Source: CAWJLE01 sp963843645 (GTDB lineage: Bacteria > Chloroflexota > Anaerolineae > DAOTYC01). From it: a stretch of 64,000 nt of DNA. Both the position numbers and the translations under genes were made by a program. The notes under the pieces were generated by a model that worked only from the letters and a program-made list of their open reading frames with translations, was not told the DNA's origin and did not search any database. The stretch is from the NCBI GenBank assembly GCA_963843645.1, contig CAWJLE010000005.1:248001-312000 (forward strand), in the 5' to 3' direction. Positions within the stretch are counted from its first letter, which is position 1. Each line of letters opens with the position of its first letter. This document shows positions 52,109 through 60,893 of this stretch, piece after piece.

Positions 52109-54466
52109 TTGGATCGTATCGAACAGGCACAGCGCAAACGAATCAGCGTTCACGGTGTGGTGCAGGGCGTGGGTTTCCGGCCGTTCGTCTATCGGCTGGC
52201 GCACGAGCACGGCCTGGCCGGCTGGGTGCTGAATCACTCGGGCGGAGTGGATATCGAAGTAGAGGGTGCGAGTCCGGCGCTGGAGGCATTCACCGCCGAT
52301 CTGGAGGCCAAGGCTCCGCCCCTGGCGCGCATCGAGCGCGTCAGCGGTGACCCGCGTGCCGCCGCAGGGCGATGCGCGTTTCGAGATTCGCGACAGCGTT
52401 TCGCGCGACGGCGAATATCCGTTGATTTCGCCGGACATTGCCACCTGCCCGGACTGCCGGCGTGAGCTGCTGGATCCGGCCGATCGGCGCTATCGCTATC
52501 CGTTCACCAATTGCACCAACTGCGGCCCCCGCTTCACGATCATCGAGAGCGTGCCCTACGACCGGCCCGGACCACCATGCGCGATTTCCAGATGTGCCCG
52601 GAATGCCAGCGCGAGTACGACGATCCGCTGGATCGGCGCTTCCACGCCCAGCCCAACGCCTGCCCGGTGTGCGGCCCGCGCTTGGAGTTGGCCGACGCCG
52701 GCGGGTCAGGCCGTTCCCTGCGAGGACGTGATCCGTCCGGCGCCGCTGCCCTTCTGATCGAGGGCCGGATCCTGGCGATCAAGGGGCTGGGCGGCTTTCA
52801 CCTGGCGTGCGACGCGACCAACGCCGCGGCCGTAGACCTGTTGCGGGCGCGCAAGCGCCGGCCGGACAAGCCGCTGGCGGTGATGATGGCAACCCTCGAC
52901 GACGTGGAGCGGCACTGCGCGATCGGCCCGGCCGAGCGGGAGCTGCTGCTGTCGCCGGCAGTGCCCCATCGTCCTGCTGCCGTGGCGCGCCGGATCGAGC
53001 GTGGCGGCTGCGCGTGGCTCCGCGGCCAGCGCTACCTGGGGGTCATGCTGCCCTACACGCCGCTGCACCACATTCTGCTGCGTGACGTCGGGCGGCCCCT
53101 GGTGATGACCAGCGGCAACCTGTCAGAAGAGCCCATCGCCCAGGACAATGACGAGGCACTGCGGCGGCTTGGGCGCGCTGGCCGATTTCTTCCTCGTGCA
53201 CAACCGCGACATCTACGCCCGCTACGACGACAGCGTCTGGTTCGTTCCTGGGCTGCCTGTCGGAGCCCAGGCCGCCGGTCTGCGCACGCCGTCGCCCCAG
53301 CCGATTCGCCGCTCGCGGGGCTATGCGCCGTATCCGGTGCGGGTGCCCTTCGAACTGCCGCCGGTCCTGGCTACGGCGCGGAATTGAAGAACACCTTCTG
53401 CCTGACCCGCGCAGAGCTTTCGCCTTCCTCAGCCAGCACATCGGCGACATGGAGAACCTGGAGACGCTGGAGCATTTCGAAGCCAGTGTCGAGTTGTACC
53501 GAGAGACTGTTTCGGACGAAGCCGGGGCGCGTCGCCCACGACCTGCATCCGGATTACCTGGCGGTGCAATATGCCCGCGAGCGGATGGAGCGAGATCACC
53601 TGTCCGGCGTGGGGGTGCAGCATCACCACGCCCACGTGGCCGCCTGCCTGGCCGACAATGCCTGGCCGCTCGATGGCGGACCGGTCATAGGCGTCTGTTT
53701 CGACGGTGCAGGATACGGTTTGGACGGGCGCTCCTGGGGCGGCGAATTCCTGGTCGCCGATTACCGAGCGGTTCCGTCGCGCGGCGCACCTCGAGTACAT
53801 GCCGCTGGCCGGCGGCGATGCAGCCGTGCGCAACCCGTTTCGGCTCAGCGTGGGCTACCTGCACGCGCTGCTTGGAGCCGTTCCGCGCGCTGCCGTCCCG
53901 GCCGACGTGTCGCCGGAAGAGGTGGATTGGTCGTGCAGCAGGTGGACCGGCGGCTCAACACGCCGCTGACCTCGTCCGCGGGCCGCTTGTTCGACGCGGT
54001 GGCGGCGTTGCTGGGCATCCGCAGCCGGGTGAGCTACGAGGCGCAGGCGGCGATCGAGTTGGAGATGCGCGCGATGGCGTATTCGGGCGAAGGTCATCCG
54101 CTCCAAGCGCGCTATCGCTTCGACGTGGCGCAGCAAGACGATTCCGGCACGCTTGTCATCGGGTTGCGGCCATTGTTCGAGTCGATCTTGGCGGATCTTG
54201 CCGCGGGCCAGGCGGTCGAGCAGATCGGCTGGGAGTTTCACCGCAGCCTGGCCACGATGGTGGCGAGTGTGTGCCGCAGCCTGGCCGAAGAAACGGGACT
54301 GCACACAGTCGCTCTGAGCGGTGGCTGTTTTCAGAACCGGCTGTTCCTGGAGATGACGGCGGAGTTCCTGGCGGCTGACGGCCTCGGCCTGCTGACGCAC
54401 CACCAGGTGCCCACCAACGACGGGGGACTGTCCCTGGGCCAGGCGGTCATCGCAGGATTGCAGTAG
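52109..54466 (+). CDS. hypF: Carbamoyltransferase HypF (frameshifted)
   Basis: The enzyme of about 780 residues that makes the cyanide ligands of the [NiFe] site from carbamoyl phosphate. Domains in order: acylphosphatase (SVHGVVQGVGFRPFVYRLA), two zinc fingers (CPDCRRELLDP, CTNCGPRF; CPECQREYDD, CPVCGPR), YrdC-like (ILAIKGLGGFHLACDATN, VMTSGNLSEEP) and Kae1-like (GVQHHHAHVAACLAD, VIGVCFDGAGYGLDG, ALSGGCFQNRLFLEM). At least six indels scatter between about 52360 and 53935. The TTG 52109 start has AGAAGG seven bases upstream. All motifs are present when frames are joined. Confidence 0.92.
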
Positions 54467-54469
54467 GAC

Positions 54470-54517
54470 TTCCGAAATTCTTGAGGCTTCGGAGGTTTCT
54501 AAGACCTTCGGAAGCCT
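54470..54517. repeat. Degenerate ACTTCCGAAG-type repeat between hypF and hypC
   Basis: ACTTCCGAAA (54471), GGCTTCGGAGG (54487) and CCTTCGGAAGCC (54505) are overlapping half-sites of the same family as 52058. They fill the gap before the hypC ribosome-binding site. Confidence 0.5.
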
Positions 54518-54536
54518 GGTAGGGAGGAGACGCACC

Positions 54537-54782
54537 ATGTGTCTTGCAGTACCGGCTCAAATCAAACGGATCGAGAACGACATGGCTGACGTCGACCTGG
54601 GCGGAGTGACCCTGACGGTCGGACTGGCGATGACGCCCGAGGCAAAGGTCGGCGATTACGTCATCGTGCACGCCGGCTACGCGATCAGCGTCCTGGACGA
54701 AACGGAGGCGCTCGAAACGTTGCGCCTGTTCGAGGAGCTCAGCGAACTACAAGGGGATCCAACCGCAGATGAGCACAGATAA
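54537..54782 (+). CDS. hypC: Hydrogenase assembly chaperone HypC
   Basis: An 81-residue chaperone that carries the Fe(CN)2CO unit with HypD and escorts the large-subunit precursor. The essential Cys2 is in MCLAVPAQIKRIE, followed by ADVDLGGVTLTVGLAM and VGDYVIVHAGYAISVLDE. GGGAGGAG precedes ATG 54537. The last six codons and the TAA lie inside a dispersed palindromic repeat, so the C-terminal TADEHR is not ancestral HypC sequence. Confidence 0.93.
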   Translation: MCLAVPAQIKRIENDMADVDLGGVTLTVGLAMTPEAKVGDYVIVHAGYAISVLDETEALETLRLFEELSELQGDPTADEHR

Positions 54783-54838
54783 CCACAGATAACAAACACC
54801 GTCTTTATCAGCGTCTATCGGGGTTCATCTGTGGTTAC
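54760..54838. repeat. Intergenic palindromic repeat (CAACCGCAGATG family), second copy
   Basis: The left arm CAACCGCAGATGAGCACAG (54760 on) and the right arm GGTTCATCTGTGGTT (54822-54836) are imperfect inverted copies. Degenerate ACAGATAA units lie between them. It shares CAACCGCAGATG with the element at 26430 and fills the whole hypC-hypD gap. Confidence 0.7.
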
Positions 54839-54873
54839 AGTTTTGGTTGTTTCGTGGATCTGGGAGAGTCCTT

Positions 54874-55966
54874 TTGAAGTACAGTGAAGAGTATCGGAAC
54901 CCGAAGCTGATCGGGCCGCTGGTGGAACGCGTACGGGCGTACGACGGCCGGCCGTTGCGACTCATGGAGTTTTGCGGGGGCCACACCCACGCCATCATGC
55001 GCTACGGGCTGCGCTCTCTGGTTGCGCCGATGGTGGAGTTGGTCTCGGGGCCGGGCTGCCCCGTGTGCGTCACCTCGAGCGCCGACCTGGACCGGGCCAT
55101 TGCGCTGGCGGAGGCGCCCGACGTCATCTTGGCGACGTTCGGCGACATGCTGCGGGTACCCGGCAGCCACGAGAGCCTGCAGGAAGCCCAGGCCCGAGGC
55201 GCCGACGTGCGCATGGTTTACTCCAGCTTAGACGCATTGGATCTGGCGCGGCGAAACCCGGGCAGACCGGTCGCGATGCTGGGGGTCGGATTCGAGACGA
55301 CGGCGCCGACGATTGCCGCCACGATCCTTCGCGCCGATCAGGAGAAACTGGACAACTTCTTCGTCTTGAGCCTTCACAAGCTCACACCGCCGGCGACCCG
55401 CGCGATTCTGGACGCTGGCGAAGTGCACCTGGACGGCATCATCGGCCCCGGGCACGTGACGACGATTATCGGACAAGAGGCCTGGGACTTCTTGCCGCGC
55501 GGAATACGGCCTCTCGTGCGCCATTTCTGGATTCGAGCCGCTGGACATGCTGCAGGCCATCGGCGACCTGGTGGAGATGGCGGCGGCCGGCCGCCCGGCT
55601 GTCCGCAATCCCTATTCACGCAGCGTCTCCGGCAGCGGCAACCCCGTGGCCGTGGAGGTGATGTACCGCGTGTTCCGCGCTGGCGGATGCCGATTGGCGT
55701 GGACTCGGCGTGGTCCCGAGCAGCGGACTGGTCTTTCGTGACGAATACGCCCGTTTCGACGCGGCGCGGGCGTTCTCTGTCGAGAGTCTACCGTCCGTGG
55801 AGCCGAAGGGCTGCCGCTGTGGCGAAGTGCTGCGGGGCGTCATCCGCCCGCCGGAGTGCGCGCTGTTCGGGCGCGCCTGCGACCCGAGCCATCCCGTGGG
55901 CCCGTGCATGGTGTCGGCCGAAGGGGCCTGTGCCGCCTACTATCGTATCGAGAAGAGGAGCCATGA
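54874..55966 (+). CDS. hypD: Hydrogenase maturation protein HypD (frameshifted)
   Basis: A [4Fe-4S] protein of about 360 residues on which the Fe(CN)2CO unit is assembled. Motifs are FCGGHTHAIMRYGL, VSGPGCPVCVTS, ATFGDMLRVPGS, VGFETTAPTIAATI and, near the end, the cluster ligands KGCRCGEVLRG, CALFGRAC and VGPCMVSAEGAC. Breaks lie near 55525, 55690 and 55940. I start at TTG 54874 (LKYSEEYRNPKLIG), which has GGGAGAG upstream, rather than the earlier TTG 54847. With the final indel fixed the stop TGA overlaps the hypE ATG (ATGA). Confidence 0.92.
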
Positions 55967-57002
55967 GCGTATCTTCGGAAGGCGACAAGGTCCTGCTGGC
56001 CCACGGCAGCGGCGGACAGGCCAGCCACAAGCTGATGGCCGACGTGTTCCTGTCCCGCTTTGCCAACGAGTGGCTGAATCGACTGGACGATTCCGCGGTC
56101 CTGGACGTCCTCGCGGAAGAACCCGGCGCGCGCCTGGCGTTCACGACCGATAGCTACGTGGTCCGGCCGCTGTTCTTCCCCGGCGGCGATATCGGCAAGC
56201 TGGCGGTCTGCGGCACGGTCAACGACCTGTCCATGGCCGGGGCGCGACCCCCTCTACCTGAGCGTGGGCTTCATCATCGAAGAGGGCCTGCCGCTGGCGG
56301 ACCTGAGCGGATCGTGGAGTCGATGGCCGCAACCGCCGCGGCAGCGCGGGCGTGCACATCGTCACCGGCGATACCAAGGTGGTCGAGCGCGGCGGGGCCG
56401 ACGGGATGTTCATCAACACCGCCGGCGTCGGCGTGGTGCCCGCGGGCGTCCAGGTGTCGGGCCGCGCCTGCGGCCCGGCGACGAGATGCTCCTCAGCGGC
56501 TCGGTGGGCGACCACGGCATGGCGGTGATGAGCCAGCGCGAGGGGTTGCGCTTCGATACGGCCCTGCAGAGCGACTGCGCGCCGCTGAACGGCCTGGTCG
56601 CCGCTATGCTGGCAGCGCGCCGGACATCCGGGCGCTGCGCGATCCCACCCGCGGCGGCCTGGCCACCACGCTGAACGAGCTGGGCCGGCAGTCGCGGCGT
56701 CGGCATCGAGCTGCTGGAAGAGCGCGTTCCGGTGCGTCCCGAGGTGCGCGGCGGCCTGCGAGATGCTTGGGCTGGACCCGCTTTACGTGGCCAACGAAGG
56801 CAAGCTCATGGCCGCAGTCGCCGGCCGAGCCGCGCGGATGCGGTTCTCCCGGCCATGCGTGGCCACGAGCATGGACGCCGAGGCCGCAATCATCGGCCAC
56901 GTGGTGGCCGAGCATCCGGGCCGGGTCGTCTTGAAGACCACGTTGGGCACGCGCCGCATTTTGAACACGTTGGCCGGGGAGCAATTGCCGCGCATTTGCT
57001 AG
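55963..57002 (+). CDS. hypE: Hydrogenase maturation protein HypE (frameshifted)
   Basis: The ATP-dependent dehydratase of about 345 residues that converts the HypF-made thiocarbamate to thiocyanate. Motifs read VLLAHGSGGQASHKLMADVF, FTTDSYVVRPLFFPGGDIGK, AVCGTVNDLSMAGARP, VTGDTKVVERG, RDPTRGGLATTLNELG and LYVANEGKLMAAV. Frame breaks are near 56245, 56345, 56460, 56615, 56695, 56755 and 56830. The usual HypE C-terminus ends in Cys (PRIC), the residue carbamoylated by HypF. Here TLAGEQLPRIC with a TAG at 57000 keeps it. Confidence 0.92.
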
Positions 57003-57052
57003 GCGTCCAAGTTTCAGGTATTATTCAACCCATATCTCTTGGTTGGAACATC

Positions 57053-57083
57053 GAAGCCCGGTTTCTCTGAGGAACCGGGCTTC
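57053..57083 (+). terminator. Hairpin after hypE (GAAGCCCGGTT type)
   Basis: GAAGCCCGGTT (57053-57063) and AACCGGGCTTC (57073-57083) form a perfect 11-bp stem with a 9-base loop, suitable for ending the hyp operon, although no T-run follows. The core resembles the hairpin at 58220. Confidence 0.6.
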
Positions 57084-57124
57084 TCATAGGTATGCCCGTG
57101 CAGGGTGGAGGAGGGGGATTTCTG

Positions 57125-58188
57125 ATGGTTATCGCCAGCATGTTGGGTCTGCTCGCCGCGGTCTGTTGGATCGGATTGGTCGCTTACGTCGCCACGGTCC
57201 TGACGAAACGCTCGCGCCATGAGAATGCGAAGTTCTCGATCACGATTATCGTCGCCTTGATTGTGTTGGCGACAGTGTTCAGTACGAGCGGCGCGGGCCT
57301 GGTCGTGATCGACGCCGGCGAAGTGGGTGTGGTCTTCAACTCCTTCACGGGCACGAGAGATACGCCCCTGTATCCGGGCATTCACTTTGTCACGCCTTAC
57401 ATCGAGACGGTGTACCGCTACTCCACGCTCGAGCAGGTCTACACCATGAGCAAGATTGCCTCTGAGGGCCAGATCCAGGGCGACGATTCGCTTTGGTCGC
57501 CGACGGCGGAAGGCTTGCAGGTGGGTATCGACTCGTCCACGCGGTACAAGATCAATCCGGCCAAGGCCGCTTTCCTGCACAACAACCTGCGGGACTACAA
57601 CAATATCCTGGTGCGGCCTGCCATCCGCTCCATCGTTCGGCTGCACGTCTCGCGCAAACTCGGTCACGGACGTATACGGGCCCAAGCGCGGCGAGATCCA
57701 GGCCGCTATCGAGTCGGACATCCGCACGCGTTTTGAGCCGGAGGGGATGGAGTCTGCTCTCGTTCGACATCCGGAACGTCAACTTCACTGACGAGTACTC
57801 CAAGTCCATAGAGCAGAAGCAGATCGCCCAACAGCAGGCGGAGCAGATGCAGTTCGTTCTGGATAAAGAGCAGCGTGAGGCTGAGCGGAAGCGCGTTGAG
57901 GCCAGCGGCGTCAAGGACTCGGCCGTGATCAAGGCCGAGGGCGATGCCCAGGCGTTGAAGCTGATCAGTGAGGCCCTATCCACGAACCCCAACCTGATTC
58001 AGTATCGCTATATCGAGAAGCTGGCGCCCAATATCCAGGTGATGCTCGTTCCCGCGAACTCGCCGTTCCTCCTGGATGCCAAGAGCCTCGGGATCGCGGT
58101 CCCATCGTCCGCTGCCCCGGCTGCGGCGCCCGCGACGGCAGCGCCGGCGCCCAGTCCCTCTCCGACCCCCGCTCCTGCCGGGCAGTGA
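57125..58188 (+). CDS. SPFH/prohibitin-family membrane protein (frameshifted)
   Basis: A prohibitin/stomatin-like protein of about 355 residues. It has two N-terminal membrane segments (MLGLLAAVCWIGLVAYVATV, then IVALIVLATVFSTSGAGLVV). The SPFH domain follows: IDAGEVGVVFNSFTGTRDTP, LYPGIHFVTPYIETVYRYST and YKINPAKAAFLHNNLRDYNN. A coiled-coil reads IEQKQIAQQQAEQMQFVLDK and EAERKRVEASG. It ends in an Ala/Pro-rich tail. Breaks lie near 57655 and 57755. GGAGGAGGGGG precedes ATG 57125. It likely forms membrane microdomain scaffolds. The link to the hyp operon may be positional only. Confidence 0.87.
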
Positions 58189-58219
58189 CGCGCAGTAGGT
58201 TGGTGATGCTGTGAACGAC

Positions 58220-58257
58220 GAAGCCCGTTTCTCGGACAGACTCCGGAAACGGGCTTC
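58220..58257. terminator. Bidirectional terminator hairpin
   Basis: GAAGCCCGTTTC (58220-58231) and GAAACGGGCTTC (58246-58257) form a perfect 12-bp stem with a 14-base loop between the convergent SPFH and phosphatase genes. Confidence 0.65.
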
Positions 58258-58278
58258 TTCACGCTCACAACCCAAACC

Positions 58279-58890
58279 TCACACCAGGTGACCGGTATCG
58301 TTTAAGGACACCAGCGTGAAGCTATCCCCCGTGCACTCGATCACGTTGATGCCACACGGGTCCTGCCCGATGCGCCAGAAGCGCTCATTGTCCAGCCCCA
58401 GCACGCCCAGCAGGATGACCCGGTTGATGGCGTTGTGGCCGACCAGGACGACAGTCTCATCCGCGTGCCTGACGCACAACTCGTGCACGGTCGCCATGCC
58501 TCGTGCTCGGACGTCCGCCAGCGTCTCACCGCCGGGAACGTGGACGGTATGCGGGACGGAGTACCAGGCGCCGCCCAGCTCGGGCCAGCGCGCGCGGACC
58601 TCGTCGACCGTCAGGCCCTGCCACTGGCCGAAGTTCATGTCCAGCAATCCGGCCGTGGCCTGGACGGCGAGTCCGAAAGGCCGCGCGATGATCTCGGCGG
58701 TCTTGACCGCGCGGGACAGTGGGCTGGCATACACCCCGGCGACCGGCGACCACTGCCGAACCACCCGCCGGCTGACGGCCTCCGCCTGGGCCAACCCCGC
58801 CTCGTTGAGCGGAATGTCGGCCTGCCCGCGAAAGTGTTCCACCAGATTCCACTGAGTCTGTCCGTGCCGAACGAGGATAATGAGCGCCAT
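58279..58890 (-). CDS. Histidine phosphatase (phosphoglycerate mutase-like)
   Basis: A 203-residue histidine-phosphatase-superfamily enzyme. The phospho-accepting His is in ILVRHGQTQWN, with a partner Arg and Glu in ASPLSRAVKTAEII and DMNFGQWQGLTVDEV, and the second His in VVLVGHNAINRVIL. It is most like the cofactor-dependent phosphatase (CobC/GpmB) group, so it may dephosphorylate a small metabolite. ATG 58890 starts at the conserved core, and a GTG six codons earlier is also in frame. It is intact. Confidence 0.88.
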   Translation of the reverse strand: MALIILVRHGQTQWNLVEHFRGQADIPLNEAGLAQAEAVSRRVVRQWSPVAGVYASPLSRAVKTAEIIARPFGLAVQATAGLLDMNFGQWQGLTVDEVRARWPELGGAWYSVPHTVHVPGGETLADVRARGMATVHELCVRHADETVVLVGHNAINRVILLGVLGLDNERFWRIGQDPCGINVIECTGDSFTLVSLNDTGHLV

Positions 58891-58940
58891 GATGTCGACC
58901 ACCCCCACGAGCGATTTGATATCCGGTTTTCGTCAATCGT

Positions 58941-60348
58941 TCATCGAGCCGCAATTGCTTCGTTGCGGGCGTGTTCCAGCTCGCGTATCAGGAACTCAAT
59001 GTCGGACGCGTCCGTCCGGAAGCTGGTGATGCAAGCGCGCAACACGTGCTCCTGCCCGCCCAGGACGACATCCGAGATCCAAACCTTGCCCCGGCTGTAG
59101 ATCACTGCAAGCACGTCATCCGTCGAAAGCTGACCCCCAAAGAGCTGCGGATGGGTGAAACACACCACCGGCAGCGGCGTGTCGTTTCGTACGATCCAGC
59201 CGGCCTCACTCAAACGGGTGCGAAGCAGGTCGCCCAGCTCGGCCTGGCGCTCGATCATTGCCGCGTATCCCTCCACCCCCAGCTCGGCCAGGGTCATGAA
59301 TACCTTGAGGCCGGTCGCGCGTCGTGACCATTGGACCGTGGTGGAATATGGGTCCATGGTGTTTTCTCCGGCAGCCTGCGGCATGTACGAGCCCGTAATC
59401 GCGAACGCCCGCCTGGCAGCTTCCGGGTGGCGGCAGAAGAACATCCCCGCTCCCATCGGCACGGACAGCCACTTGTGAGCGTCCCACGTAACCGAATCGG
59501 CACGCTCAATCCCGGCCAAGACAGGTTTCAACCTGGCAGATAGCGCCGCACTCCCACCCCAGGCTGCATCGACGTGATACCAGGCGCCCCATCGCGCAGC
59601 CACATCGGCGATCTGTGGCAGCGGATCGATCAAGCCGCCTCCGGTAGTCCCAGCCGTTCCCACGATCAGGAGCGGCCGTCGTCCATTCTGAGAGTCTTCC
59701 TGAATCTGACGGTCGAGGGCGCCAACGTCCAGCCGGTGCTTTTCGTCGGTCGCTACCTCCCGCACCGCTCCTGTCCCCAGGCCGGACATGCGAGCAATCT
59801 TGACGAACGAATGGTGCGCTTCGCCAGTGAGGTAGATGGATGGGCGTGCCTTCAGGCTTGCCAGGCCGGCTTCCAGGGATTCCGGATAGTGCTGGGCCAG
59901 CGCACAGAGCACGGCGGAGAGGTTCGCTTCCGCCCCGCCGGTGGTAAAATTCGCCAGCGATGTTACCGGGTCGAAGCCCAGCGCGGATGAGAAGCAGTTC
60001 AGGGTCAGCCTCTCCAGCTCGATCGCGGCCGGCGCGTGGCTCCAGACCGCCAGCTGGGGGTTGTACAGCGCCGCCAGCGTGTCGGCGACGATACCCGCCT
60101 CCCGGACGGTGGGGTTGAACAGGCCGAAATACCGGGGATGGGTGACCTGTACGCTCCACTTCCGCAAAAAGTTCCATGACGTCGGCTGTCACTACTTCCA
60201 AGGGCACCGGGTGCTGGAAATCGTAGTGCTGCTCGAGCTCGCGCCGGATCTCCGCCGGGGTGACCTTTGGCACAACCCTCAATTCGGGAACTTCTCTCTG
60301 AAAAGCCTCGATCTCAGCGATCACGCGGCCCCACAGCGCCTCGTCCAT
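58941..60348 (-). CDS. Group II PLP-dependent amino acid decarboxylase (one frameshift)
   Basis: A PLP enzyme of about 468 residues in the aromatic amino acid/glutamate decarboxylase group. Motifs are FTTGGAEANLSAVL, YLTGEAHHSFVKIARM, VGTAGTTGGGLIDPLP, YHVDAAWGGSAAL and the Schiff-base lysine in VTWDAHKWLSVPMGAG. The N-terminal part (VIAEIEAFQREVPELRVVPK, TADVMELFAEVERT) is in another frame, and the break is near 60160. GGGGGAG precedes ATG 60348. The substrate cannot be told. Confidence 0.88.
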
Positions 60349-60518
60349 TTCTCCCCCTTTGATGGATTCCACCAGGAACCAGCCCATCCGGATGCGGGTG
60401 ATTCGAGCCAGCCGAAAGAGTGATTCTGAGCTGCAAGCCAGGGGATTATATCGTCGGCTGCCTCAATGTCAAAGGCCACCGCCCGAATTGACCCGCAGGG
60501 CAATTGCCCAGAATTGAC

Positions 60519-60547
60519 TTGCCGCGCCTCTCCGTCGATGCTATAAT
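60519..60547 (+). promoter_or_regulatory. Promoter of gatC-gatA
   Basis: TTGCCG (60519-60524) and TATAAT (60542-60547) are 17 bases apart, with TGC before the -10 (extended -10). The gatC ATG lies 38 bases downstream. Confidence 0.65.
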
Positions 60548-60584
60548 AGCGCCATTCAAGCAACTCTGAACGAGGGGTGTCGTC

Positions 60585-60872
60585 ATGGGTTTGACTCGAA
60601 AGGAAGTGGAGCACATCGCTGAGCTGGCCCGTCTGGGGCTGACTGAAGAAGAGAAGGACGTCTTCGGGGCGCAGCTTTCGGCTATCCTGGACCACTTCCA
60701 GGTTCTGCAGCAGCTCGACACTGAAACGGTTGAGCCGACGACGACGGCGATTCCGTCTCAGAACGTGATGCGCGACGATGTCGTTCAACCTTCGTTGCCG
60801 CGTGAAGATGTTCTGGCCAATGCTCCCAACGCGGTCGACAATTTCTTTCGCGTCCGCGCTATTTTGGAATGA
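60585..60872 (+). CDS. gatC: Asp-tRNA(Asn)/Glu-tRNA(Gln) amidotransferase subunit C
   Basis: A 95-residue GatC that stabilises the GatAB amidotransferase. It reads LTRKEVEHIAELARLGLTEE, LSAILDHFQVLQQLDTETVE, NVMRDDVVQPSLPREDVLAN and FFRVRAILE, all classic. GatC/GatA together support indirect aminoacylation of tRNA(Gln) and/or tRNA(Asn). gatB is not in the window. It is followed by gatA after 21 bases. Confidence 0.94.
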   Translation: MGLTRKEVEHIAELARLGLTEEEKDVFGAQLSAILDHFQVLQQLDTETVEPTTTAIPSQNVMRDDVVQPSLPREDVLANAPNAVDNFFRVRAILE

Positions 60873-60893
60873 TCGCCTGCCCGGAGGACGTGA

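Noticed and set aside
52109..57002. hypF, hypD and hypE as pseudogenes
   Set aside because: Every catalytic and metal-binding motif is still present in one of the frames, and unrelated essential genes show the same kind of indel. Sequence error is more likely than decay.
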